This document shows, in pieces, positions 8,581 through 13,877 of a stretch of DNA of 13,877 nt. The notes below the pieces were generated by a model that did no database searches, had not been told where the DNA came from, and was given only the letters and a program-made list of their open reading frames with translations. This stretch comes from an uncultured Lachnospiraceae bacterium (lineage in GTDB: Bacteria > Bacillota > Clostridia > Lachnospirales > Lachnospiraceae), in assembly GCA_902463835.1 (NCBI GenBank), contig CABQGZ010000031.1, positions 1 through 13,877 on the forward strand. Reading direction: 5' to 3'. Within the stretch, counting starts at the first letter, position 1. Each line of letters opens with the position of its first letter. The position numbers and the translations under genes are program-made.

Positions 8581-10899
8581 ATGTACGGAAGATTTATAGA
8601 AGATACAGCAGGGTATGAGATCAATACCCTGGATCTGCCCACATCCTGGGAATATATATTTGAGAACAGAGATATCCTTTTGAAGGTCGATCAGTTTGGA
8701 CCCATCTACGCCCAGGCTCATCCGCCGGGAGATATTATGCTGTTTCAGCGGGCGCAGCACCAGCGCTTTTCTTCCTGGTCTGTTCCGATTGTTCTGGAGG
8801 ACGGAGCGCAGATCACAAACTTTTTTGGACCCAACCGGCTTCCTGCCGGCACGCAGCCGGAACAGGTGAAGATTGTATATCGGCCGGAATGTGCGGTATA
8901 TGCCTTCACTTATGGCGGACTGGAGATTGAGACGGAACTGTTCATACCCAACAGGGGAGCGGTTATCGTATACAAATTCAGAATCAGAAATCGAAAAGCT
9001 TCGCAGACAACAGTCAGACTGTGTCCACAGCTGATTCCGTATCTGAATGACGCAGTAATGGCGCCTTGGGATAAATACGAGTGGTATCTGGATACCAGCT
9101 GCAGGAAAGGGGAAAGAATCTGTTTTGAGACGAAGCTTTTGAATGCCAATGCCTGTGGGGGAAAAAGACGAAGCGCGTTTTTGATGGCGGATATGGCACA
9201 GCTTCGCGCCCATGAGATCAGCCTGGAAAAATATGTGGGGCGGGGAGACGCCATGCTGCCGGAACAGAACTATACGAATACGCAGCGTCTGTATGCGTAT
9301 CCGCCTGTCTACGCACTGTCCTATGAATGGAAGCTGGGGCCCGGTGAAGAGCGGGAACTGACCCAGGTGCTTGTCCTTGGGGACGAGGCACTGGGGAACG
9401 CCTTCTTTGATGCAGACCTTTATCGCAAAGAGAAGGAAGAACGAAAAAAGACCTTTGAGAAGCTGTTTCAAAGAAACAAAATCAAAACAGGCGATAAGGA
9501 ATTTGATTACTATGCCAATTATTGGATACCGCTTCAGATGAGCTGGGTGGCTTCCCTGGATCGGGGATGGCCCACGGGTATGCGGGGAGCCAGAGATTCT
9601 GCCCAGGATTATACGGCCCTCCTGTATTTGGATACAGCAGAAAGCCGGGATATTATTCTGACGATGCTGGAATGTCAGCGGAGTGACGGTTGGTTTCCGA
9701 GACAATATTCCGCAAAGGGCAGGTATGGCAGACATGATCTGAGAGAGTATGTGGATGGCGGCGCATTTTTTGTGGAGTTTGTGTGGAAATATCTGGCGCA
9801 TACGGCGGACTATGGGCTCTTGGAGGAAAAGGTGCCGTGGCTGGATAAGGAGGAGAAAAACAGCGTTTTAGAGCATCTTGTCTGTGCAGTAGAATACTAC
9901 ATAAAAGAAGAAAACCTGGGCGAACATGGTCTCTGCAAGCTGCGGGAAGGCGACTGGCTGGATTCCGTCAATCGCGCCGGCTTGGAGGGCAGAGGGGAGT
10001 CTGTCACAGTCAGCGAACAGATGGTGATGGGGCTTACGTATCTGGCAGATATTTTAAGAAAGACAGGCCGTGAGGAAGACGCGCCAAGATATCTTGCTTT
10101 CTCCAAACAGTTGAAGGAAGCCATCAATGAGAACGCCTGGAATGGACACGGATTTTATAACGGCATGTACAATGATAATGGAAAATGGATATTTTCAGAT
10201 CAGGATCCGGATGGCCAGGAGCGGATCTACGGTGTGTCCAATTATTATGCGGTCATATCTGGTGTGGCGGAAGAAGAAAAGTACGAGGATATCTTAAAAG
10301 CGGCAGATCAATTGAAATGCGATAAGGGTTATCGGTTGTTTTACCCCTGCCTGGGTGAAACGCCCATGGAAAAGGTGGGCCGGGTTGCCAGCGGGGACAC
10401 GCCGCCCTTTATGGTGGAAAACGGAAATGTGTATAACCATGGCTCCCAGGGCTTCCTGGCAAGAGCCTTGTCTGTGATGGGGGAGGGAGACAGGCTTTTC
10501 GATGTGCTGAAATGGATCATGCCTTATGACACCAAAAGACATCCCACGGAAAAGACATTTACGCCGCCCTATGCCATTGTAAACTGCTATCAGCAGCTGC
10601 CGGGCTTTGAACACAGGGGCCTTATGTGCTTTTTGACCGGCAGTGTCGCCATGGCGATGCGGGGCGTATACGAGTGGCTTGCAGGAGTGCAGCCCTGTCT
10701 GGACGGACTGGAGCTTTCCCCATGTGTGCCGGCAGCTATGACCAGCCTGGAGGTAACGTTTGAATACCTGGGCAGAGCTTATGCCATGAAGCTGACGGAG
10801 GATGGTAAGCTCTGGCTCAATGAAAAGTTGCTGACAGAAAAAAGGAAAAGTCTTATTAATGGAAAGGAAGTGTATTTTATTAGTGCTTGTTCTATGTGA
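8581..10899 (+). CDS. GH94-like glycoside phosphorylase
   Basis: A 772-residue protein without a signal peptide, close in length to GH94 phosphorylases, which split beta-glucosides with phosphate in the cytoplasm to give a sugar 1-phosphate. An N-terminal beta-sandwich (about 1-290; GLEIETELFIP, VYKFRIRN) leads into an alpha6/alpha6 barrel. Family-like segments are GMRGARDSAQDYTALLYLD (333-351), GDWLDSVNRAG (457-467, containing candidate general-acid Asp458/Asp461), GRGESVTVSE, NHGSQGF (about 619-625) and LTGSVAMAMRGVYEWLAG (685-702), then a C-terminal beta domain. The usual DWND motif reads DWLD here, so activity or subfamily may differ. ATG 8581 is chosen because GGAGGAG (8565-8571) serves it; the TTG at 8563 overlaps that site. 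It probably acts with the preceding hydrolase. Substrate is unknown. Confidence 0.78.
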   Translation: MYGRFIEDTAGYEINTLDLPTSWEYIFENRDILLKVDQFGPIYAQAHPPGDIMLFQRAQHQRFSSWSVPIVLEDGAQITNFFGPNRLPAGTQPEQVKIVYRPECAVYAFTYGGLEIETELFIPNRGAVIVYKFRIRNRKASQTTVRLCPQLIPYLNDAVMAPWDKYEWYLDTSCRKGERICFETKLLNANACGGKRRSAFLMADMAQLRAHEISLEKYVGRGDAMLPEQNYTNTQRLYAYPPVYALSYEWKLGPGEERELTQVLVLGDEALGNAFFDADLYRKEKEERKKTFEKLFQRNKIKTGDKEFDYYANYWIPLQMSWVASLDRGWPTGMRGARDSAQDYTALLYLDTAESRDIILTMLECQRSDGWFPRQYSAKGRYGRHDLREYVDGGAFFVEFVWKYLAHTADYGLLEEKVPWLDKEEKNSVLEHLVCAVEYYIKEENLGEHGLCKLREGDWLDSVNRAGLEGRGESVTVSEQMVMGLTYLADILRKTGREEDAPRYLAFSKQLKEAINENAWNGHGFYNGMYNDNGKWIFSDQDPDGQERIYGVSNYYAVISGVAEEEKYEDILKAADQLKCDKGYRLFYPCLGETPMEKVGRVASGDTPPFMVENGNVYNHGSQGFLARALSVMGEGDRLFDVLKWIMPYDTKRHPTEKTFTPPYAIVNCYQQLPGFEHRGLMCFLTGSVAMAMRGVYEWLAGVQPCLDGLELSPCVPAAMTSLEVTFEYLGRAYAMKLTEDGKLWLNEKLLTEKRKSLINGKEVYFISACSM

Positions 10900-10957
10900 A
10901 AGTTTTCTTGTAATCCAGCGGTGAATATCCGGTATGCTTGATAACAGTATTTTTAAA
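10892..10957 (-). pseudogene. C-terminal remnant of an AraC-family regulator
   Basis: Read on the minus strand, 21 codons and a TAG stop encode FKNTVIKHTGYSPLDYKKTFT. IKHTGYSPLDYKKTF is the classic end of the second helix-turn-helix of AraC/XylS regulators. Nothing upstream in this frame continues the domain; the sequence runs into a tandem 13-bp duplication and then unrelated AT-rich DNA. Its stop lies inside the last codons of the GH94-like gene, so the genes were convergent and overlapping. AraC regulators often control sugar operons, so this may be the leftover of the operon's former neighbour or regulator. No function is expected. Confidence 0.6.
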
Positions 10958-10983
10958 GCTGAAAAATATTGCTGAAAAATATT
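10958..10983 (+). repeat. Perfect tandem duplication of 13 bp
   Basis: GCTGAAAAATATT occurs at 10958-10970 and again immediately at 10971-10983. Because 13 is not a multiple of three it would shift frame in the adjoining AraC remnant, and it lies where the AraC similarity ends. Confidence 0.85.
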
Positions 10984-10994
10984 CTTTAAAATTC

Positions 10995-11023
10995 TTGCAC
11001 TTGCTTTGCTATGGTGCTATAAT
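10995..11023 (+). promoter_or_regulatory. Sigma-A type promoter for the Rpn gene
   Basis: TTGCAC (10995-11000) and a perfect TATAAT (11018-11023) are separated by 17 bp, with a TG extended -10 element at 11015-11016. Transcription would start near 11030, giving a leader of about 200 bases before the Rpn gene at 11231. Confidence 0.7.
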
Positions 11024-11035
11024 CATGGCAAAGCA
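11002..11035. promoter_or_regulatory. Palindrome over the -10 box, operator-like
   Basis: TGCTTTGCTATG (11002-11013) and CATGGCAAAGCA (11024-11035) form 12-bp arms with a single G-T mismatch around a 10-bp centre that contains the TATAAT box. The position is ideal for a repressor that blocks RNA polymerase. It does not match the catabolite (cre) consensus, and I cannot name a regulator. Confidence 0.5.
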
Positions 11036-11182
11036 TATTTTCTTTTACAGAGTGCACTATATTGTTGCTCTGTATTTAGGGGATCTCCCCTGTCATAGAC
11101 ACATTTCTAAATAACTGTTTCGGAATGATTCTGGTACAGTTGTAAATCAGGAAATTCATGCTTTCAATTTCAAATCAAAAAA

Positions 11183-11223
11183 GCAGGAGTTTTCTGGAAA
11201 ACCTCCTGCGAAGATACAGGAGG
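11183..11223 (+). promoter_or_regulatory. Alternating hairpins around the Rpn ribosome binding site
   Basis: GCAGGAG (11183-11189) can pair with CTCCTGC (11203-11209), extended by TTTT/AAAA with a C bulge and a CTGG loop. The same CCTCCTG (11202-11208) is perfectly complementary to CAGGAGG (11217-11223), which is the Shine-Dalgarno site of the Rpn gene. The two pairings exclude each other, so the upstream arm could free the ribosome site. On the minus strand the upstream hairpin is followed by six T residues and could act as a terminator. The remaining leader (11036-11182) shows no gene, only a small AGGGG/CCCCT hairpin at 11078-11091. Confidence 0.45.
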
Positions 11224-11230
11224 AATGTAA

Positions 11231-12178
11231 ATGAGGAAAGACTTGGGTTGGAAAGGTTACTTTTCAGACGATGAGCGGTACGCTGATGTTATCAACGGTA
11301 TTGGCTGTAAGGGAAGGCAGGTCGTGAAGAAGGAGGACTTGCAGGAACTGGATACCCAGACAGGATTTGTACATGGACCGGGATTTATCTGGAGATTCTC
11401 GGTATGGAAAAAGCGTATTGCAATGATCCGGGATTGTGTCCGCCGGGTGGCATTTGGAATTAATTTCGCAATTATTGGACTTGAGAACCAGGAGACGATT
11501 GACTATGCAATCCCACTGCGGAATATGTCCTATGATGTGGATGCCTATGAGAGACAGGCAGCGAGGATACGAAAGGATGTACGAAAGAATCGTAAGGGCC
11601 TGAGTGCAGGCGAGTATCTGTATGGTTTTCGCAGGGATAGCCGCCTGTATCCTGCGGTGACCTTCATCCTCTATTCCGGGTCAGAGCCTTGGAACGGGCC
11701 GCGAACGCTCCATGAAATGATTGATTTTACGGATATACCGAAAGAACTGCGGGAGATGGTGGCAGACTATAAGATCAATGTGATTGAGATCCGAAAATTA
11801 GAGGACACCAGCGTATTTCGGACGGATGTGCGGCAGGTATTTGACTTTATCCGCTGTTCCGGGGACAAAAAAGCACTGAAAGAGTTAGTGGAAAAGGACG
11901 ATTATTACAAGAATATGGACGAGGACGCCTTTGATGTGGCTGTTCAGTATACCAATGCAACAGAACTGATTGAAGCAAAAGAATATTTTGAAGAGGGAGG
12001 AAGGGTAAATATGTGCCAGGCATTAACAGAATTAATCGCGGATGGAAGACAGGAAGGAGTAATAGAAGGAAGACGAGAGGAACGCATATATACGGAACGC
12101 GAACGCCAGCGAGCAGATGCAGCGGAAGCAGAAGTTGCTCGTCTGCGGGAAGAACTTAAGAGATTAAAGGAGAAGTAA
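11231..12178 (+). CDS. Rpn-family PD-(D/E)XK nuclease / putative transposase
   Basis: A 315-residue protein of the Rpn (recombination-promoting nuclease, 'PD-(D/E)XK family transposase') group common in clostridia. The N-terminus carries FSDDERYADVING (11-23) and LQELDTQT (37-44), then INFAIIGLENQETIDYAIP (77-95), where Glu85-Asn86-Gln87 fits the ExQ variant of the nuclease core, with Asp41 a likely partner. Residues after about 280 (REERIYTERERQ, then RLREELKRLKEK) form a coiled coil for self-association. Family members cut DNA, and some are linked to phage defence. AGGAGG at 11218-11223 lies 7 bases from the ATG. It has its own promoter and no terminal inverted repeats, so it behaves as a solo accessory gene. 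Activity is inferred from motifs. Confidence 0.85.
   Translation: MRKDLGWKGYFSDDERYADVINGIGCKGRQVVKKEDLQELDTQTGFVHGPGFIWRFSVWKKRIAMIRDCVRRVAFGINFAIIGLENQETIDYAIPLRNMSYDVDAYERQAARIRKDVRKNRKGLSAGEYLYGFRRDSRLYPAVTFILYSGSEPWNGPRTLHEMIDFTDIPKELREMVADYKINVIEIRKLEDTSVFRTDVRQVFDFIRCSGDKKALKELVEKDDYYKNMDEDAFDVAVQYTNATELIEAKEYFEEGGRVNMCQALTELIADGRQEGVIEGRREERIYTERERQRADAAEAEVARLREELKRLKEK
12011..12178 (+). CDS. Possible internal in-frame product of the Rpn gene (55 residues)
   Basis: An in-frame ATG (codon 261 of the Rpn gene) is preceded by a purine-rich GAGGGAGGAAGGG stretch ending 5 bases upstream, a stronger ribosome site than most genuine starts in this window. The product would be the C-terminal segment from MCQALTELIADG through the coiled coil, without the nuclease core. 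In E. coli Rpn genes, a short protein made from an internal start blocks the full-length toxin. That such a protein is made here is inference. I see no clear internal promoter, so it would come from the full-length mRNA. Confidence 0.4.
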   Translation: MCQALTELIADGRQEGVIEGRREERIYTERERQRADAAEAEVARLREELKRLKEK

Positions 12179-12216
12179 GATTTCCCGGAAAGTGCACGCA
12201 GCGTTCGAAAAAAATC

Positions 12217-12245
12217 TTGACAAAAAATTAACAATGTGCTATACT
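12217..12245 (+). promoter_or_regulatory. Strong sigma-A promoter of the riboswitch operon
   Basis: Consensus TTGACA (12217-12222) and TATACT (12240-12245) are separated by exactly 17 bp, with a TG extended -10 element (12237-12238). Initiation near 12252 would place the first aptamer helix (from 12258) almost at the 5' end of the transcript. Confidence 0.88.
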
Positions 12246-12254
12246 TTTTACATT

Positions 12255-12356
12255 CCTAATAAAAGGGAGTAGCCAACCACCCACAGGGTGGATTTGAAAT
12301 CGTCAATCGATGCCTTAAGGGCATCCGTATCAAATGAAATGTGCAAGACTTTTATT
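12255..12356 (+). ncRNA. Manganese riboswitch aptamer (yybP-ykoY class)
   Basis: The 5' leader shows the landmarks of this class in order. P1 pairs AATAAAAG (12258-12265) with CTTTTATT (12349-12356). The conserved GGAGTAGC (12266-12273) follows P1. A P2-like hairpin pairs CCACCC (12277-12282) with GGGTGG (12286-12291). The conserved loop CGTCAAT is at 12301-12307, followed by a hairpin pairing GATGCC (12309-12314) with GGCATC (12320-12325). GCAAGAC (12343-12349) matches the conserved strand before the P1 3' side. Known members bind Mn2+ and usually control manganese exporters. The sequence and structural match is strong; ligand binding is inferred. Confidence 0.82.
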
Positions 12357-12386
12357 GTGGCAGATGTCATAATAGAAGTCTTTTTT
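12345..12386 (+). terminator. Riboswitch-controlled intrinsic terminator
   Basis: Bases 12345-12361 pair with 12366-12382 in a continuous 17-bp stem (three G-U pairs, AGAT loop), and six T residues occupy 12381-12386. The 5' arm contains the whole 3' strand of aptamer helix P1 (12349-12356), so aptamer folding and terminator folding exclude each other. Ligand binding should therefore allow read-through: an ON switch. Confidence 0.85.
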
Positions 12387-12460
12387 GTTATAGAAAAACC
12401 TGACTTTCCTGCCACAAAAATATTGCATATGAAAGGCACAAAAGAAAGGAAGGATTATTT

Positions 12461-12913
12461 ATGAAGGACGACAACAGAAGCAAGGAGATCAACGAGGCAA
12501 GACAGGCCGGGCAGAAAGCATTATATGCTTTGCGTAAAGCACAGGAGAAGCTGTCCAGCGCAAGAAACTGGGGAATCTGGGATATGCTAGGGGGAGGCTT
12601 TCTCTCCACCGTAGTAAAGCATTCCAGAATCAACGATGCAGAGGTATGCATGGAGGACGCCAGAAGATATCTCCAGATCTTTCAGCGTGAGCTCCGGGAC
12701 GTTGAGATGCCGGTAGAATTCCGCATGGAAATAGGAGATTTTCTAACCTTCGCGGACTTCTTCTTCGACGGACTCATTGCGGATTGGATGGTACAGTCCA
12801 AAATTGCTGATGCAAGGGAGCAGGTGGAGGAAGCCATCACAAGAGTGCAAGGTCTTTTGCGCACCTTAGACCGACTGGAAGATGCCATCGACGTAGATTA
12901 TCGGGAGGTGTAG
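12461..12913 (+). CDS. Helical protein of unknown function under the manganese riboswitch
   Basis: This 150-residue soluble protein is rich in charged helices with coiled-coil potential: residues 5-35 (EINEARQAGQKALYALRKAQ), 58-85, and 115-145 (AREQVEEAITRVQGLLRTLD). A glycine break, RNWGIWDMLGGGFLSTVVKH (about 35-54), interrupts the first pair of helices and resembles a motif I recall from Firmicute hypothetical proteins. There is no signal peptide, transmembrane helix or metal-binding cysteine/histidine cluster. AGGAAGG (12446-12454 region) precedes the ATG. It is the first gene after the riboswitch terminator and is closely followed by a tiny membrane-protein gene. It is not a known manganese transporter (TerC, UPF0016, MntP or P-type ATPase), so a manganese-stress role is inferred only from its control. 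Confidence 0.85.
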   Translation: MKDDNRSKEINEARQAGQKALYALRKAQEKLSSARNWGIWDMLGGGFLSTVVKHSRINDAEVCMEDARRYLQIFQRELRDVEMPVEFRMEIGDFLTFADFFFDGLIADWMVQSKIADAREQVEEAITRVQGLLRTLDRLEDAIDVDYREV

Positions 12914-12916
12914 CTT

Positions 12917-13033
12917 ATGGGCAGCCTCAAATATTTATTCTGGCTGATGTTCCGCTGCTGCTTTCCGGTTTTGGGCTGGGTGGTAGCTGCCGTCCGCTGG
13001 ATTCTGGTAACTGTTCCATTATGGCCGGTGTAG
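12917..13033 (+). CDS. 38-residue hydrophobic small protein
   Basis: An ATG at 12917 opens a 38-codon frame encoding MGSLKYLFWLMFRCCFPVLG, then WVVAAVRWILVTVPLWPV. GGGAGGTG (12903-12910) ends 6 bases before the start and overlaps the stop region of the upstream gene, which leaves only a 3-bp gap and implies coupling. The peptide is almost wholly hydrophobic, with Lys5, Arg13 and Arg27, and could span the membrane once or lie as a helical hairpin. A paired CC at 14-15 is a possible metal ligand. It is co-transcribed with the riboswitch-controlled gene and followed by a terminator. I recognise no family. The ribosome site and genomic position argue that it is real. Confidence 0.6.
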   Translation: MGSLKYLFWLMFRCCFPVLGWVVAAVRWILVTVPLWPV

Positions 13034-13067
13034 CGGACGGAAGTGTTACCTTCGCTCCCGCTTTTTT
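13033..13067 (+). terminator. Probable intrinsic terminator of the riboswitch operon
   Basis: GCGG (13033-13036) pairs with CCGC (13058-13061) and GAAG (13040-13043) with CTTC (13050-13053), with an internal mismatch between them, followed by six T residues (13062-13067). The imperfect stem lowers confidence, but the position directly after the small gene fits. Confidence 0.55.
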
Positions 13068-13078
13068 ACCGAATACTA

Positions 13079-13107
13079 TTGAAATATTTGTCGAAATACG
13101 TCATAAT
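13079..13107 (+). promoter_or_regulatory. Promoter of the zinc-ribbon membrane protein gene
   Basis: TTGAAA (13079-13084) and CATAAT (13102-13107) are separated by 17 bp, just after the preceding terminator and about 38 bp before the next start codon. One mismatch in each box makes this a moderate match. Confidence 0.55.
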
Positions 13108-13144
13108 AAAGCAAAACAGATAAAACTCAAGGAGGAATTGATAC

Positions 13145-13729
13145 ATGGCTTTTTGCAGTAAATGCGGAACACAGTTGAAAGACGACGCCAGATTCTGTAC
13201 CCAGTGCGGAACACCGGTGGAAGAAGCAACCGTAGTGGAGGAGATGCACGTAACAGAAGAACATGCAGAACAGAGGACGGAGGAGTCGGCCGCTTCCACC
13301 AACGCGGCGGCGAATGCGGCAGGACAGGCACTGGTAAAAATCACAGACACGTCAGACACCAGCGCGGAATACACCGAAGAGGAAAAGCAGAACGGAAAAG
13401 TGATGGGAATTCTCTCCTATCTGGGATTTCTTGTACTGATTCCCATCTTTGCGGAGAAGGACAACCGGTTTGTAAGGTTCCATGCCAATCAGGGGCTTGT
13501 ATTGTTGGGCCTGGAGATAATCTATAATATTGTTGTGAAGGTTATCACAAAGATCCTGTACAGAATTCTGTGGCCATGGCCCTTGAGCATGATAGCTACC
13601 GTGATATCTGCTGTGCTGGGGACGCTGGGCCTGGTGTTCCTGGTCTGGATGATTCTTGGAATTGTAAATGTCTGCAATGGAAAGGCAAAAGAGCTGCCGA
13701 TCATTGGCGGAATTCGGATTTTGAAGTAA
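13145..13729 (+). CDS. Zinc-ribbon plus DUF4870-like membrane protein
   Basis: A 194-residue protein with two parts. The N-terminus is a zinc ribbon with Cys4, Cys7, Cys18 and Cys21 (FCSKCG, FCTQCG). An acidic, alanine-rich linker spans about 25-80. The membrane domain (about 83-194) resembles DUF4870: a helix at 86-103 (VMGILSYLGFLVLIPIF), the segment NRFVRFHANQGLVLLGLEI, and two further helices at about 114-138 and 146-177. The ribbon, before the first helix, probably faces the cytoplasm. AAGGAGG (13129-13135) lies 9 bases from the ATG. The gene is flanked by its own promoter and terminator, so it is a single-gene unit. The biological role of this architecture is not established. Confidence 0.85.
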   Translation: MAFCSKCGTQLKDDARFCTQCGTPVEEATVVEEMHVTEEHAEQRTEESAASTNAAANAAGQALVKITDTSDTSAEYTEEEKQNGKVMGILSYLGFLVLIPIFAEKDNRFVRFHANQGLVLLGLEIIYNIVVKVITKILYRILWPWPLSMIATVISAVLGTLGLVFLVWMILGIVNVCNGKAKELPIIGGIRILK

Positions 13730-13764
13730 GAAGGCAGCAGTCCAGGGGATAAGGTGACGATGAG

Positions 13765-13793
13765 AAAAGGAGGCGATGGCAGCCTCTTTTTTT
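13765..13793 (+). terminator. Intrinsic terminator after the zinc-ribbon gene
   Basis: AAAAGGAGGC (13765-13774) pairs with GCCTCTTTTT around the 7-base loop GATGGCA, and seven T residues occupy 13787-13793. Because both flanks are A/T runs it may also stop leftward transcription. The remaining 84 bases hold no gene I can support. Confidence 0.85.
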
Positions 13794-13877
13794 CATGCCC
13801 GATTGGGATTGGCAAAATGATCCAGGCATGGCTCTTTCCATCGTTTTACTCATATTTTACATAGATTTTTCCAAATT

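Noticed and set aside
8563..8583. TTG start at 8563 for the GH94-like gene
   Set aside because: The extra codons are the Shine-Dalgarno sequence itself; ATG 8581 fits better.
8554..9801. Minus-strand open frame (415 codons) opposite the GH94-like gene
   Set aside because: It is a shadow of a well-supported gene, with no ribosome site and no recognisable domain.
11002..11035. Catabolite-responsive (CcpA) site at the Rpn promoter palindrome
   Set aside because: The arms lack the TGWAANCG core with central CG spacing; it is a different palindrome.
11078..11091. AGGGG/CCCCT hairpin in the Rpn leader
   Set aside because: The stem is five base pairs with no T-run and no second signal; it is noted in the leader description only.
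11231..12178. Insertion sequence with terminal repeats around the Rpn gene
   Set aside because: No matching terminal inverted repeats or target duplication could be found on either side.
12429..12464. Possible 11-codon upstream frame ending as ATGA over the start of the 150-residue gene
   Set aside because: There is no Shine-Dalgarno site before its ATG and such a short frame is likely by chance.
13794..13830. CATGCC/GGCATG inverted repeat at the right edge
   Set aside because: Only 6 bp with a 25-base loop and no T-run, so it is not distinguishable from chance.

Overview
The window looks like chromosomal DNA of a low-to-mid GC Firmicute, most likely a gut or rumen Lachnospiraceae. The basis is strong purine-rich Shine-Dalgarno sites, TTGACA/TATACT-type promoters, intrinsic terminators with T-runs, and protein families (YIP1, DUF5696, NHL-TPR, clostridial Rpn) typical of that group. 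No taxon was confirmed by a search.

Region 1 (about 1-10,900) is one long rightward operon for uptake and breakdown of an unknown oligosaccharide. In order it encodes two MalF/MalG-type ABC permeases, an exported NHL-repeat/TPR protein with a C-terminal membrane anchor, a YIP1-like multi-pass membrane protein, a large exported DUF5696 protein, a cytoplasmic clan GH-A (GH42-like) glycosidase, and a GH94-like glycoside phosphorylase. Genes overlap by a few bases or sit within about 60 bp of each other. The solute-binding protein and operon promoter are not in the window and probably lie to the left. The ATPase is also absent; such transporters often share one encoded elsewhere. The picture is a surface/membrane capture module feeding a cytoplasmic hydrolase and phosphorylase. 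The middle proteins have no well-established role.

Region 2 (about 10,890-12,180) is a patchwork. A 22-codon minus-strand remnant of the C-terminus of an AraC-family regulator overlaps the operon's last stop codon and is broken at a tandem 13-bp duplication. A good promoter with a long palindrome over its -10 box follows, then a leader with two mutually exclusive hairpins around the Shine-Dalgarno site, then an Rpn-family PD-(D/E)XK nuclease gene. That gene has an internal in-frame ATG with a strong ribosome binding site, which could make a 55-residue C-terminal product, as in known Rpn intragenic antitoxins.

Region 3 (about 12,210-13,070) is a manganese (yybP-ykoY) riboswitch operon. A near-consensus promoter precedes an aptamer whose P1 3' strand is also the 5' arm of a 17-bp intrinsic terminator, an ON-switch layout. 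It controls a 150-residue helical protein of unknown function and a 38-residue hydrophobic protein, not a recognisable manganese exporter.

Region 4 (about 13,070-13,793) is a single-gene unit with its own promoter and terminator, encoding a zinc-ribbon/DUF4870-like membrane protein. I see no supported gene in the last 84 bases.
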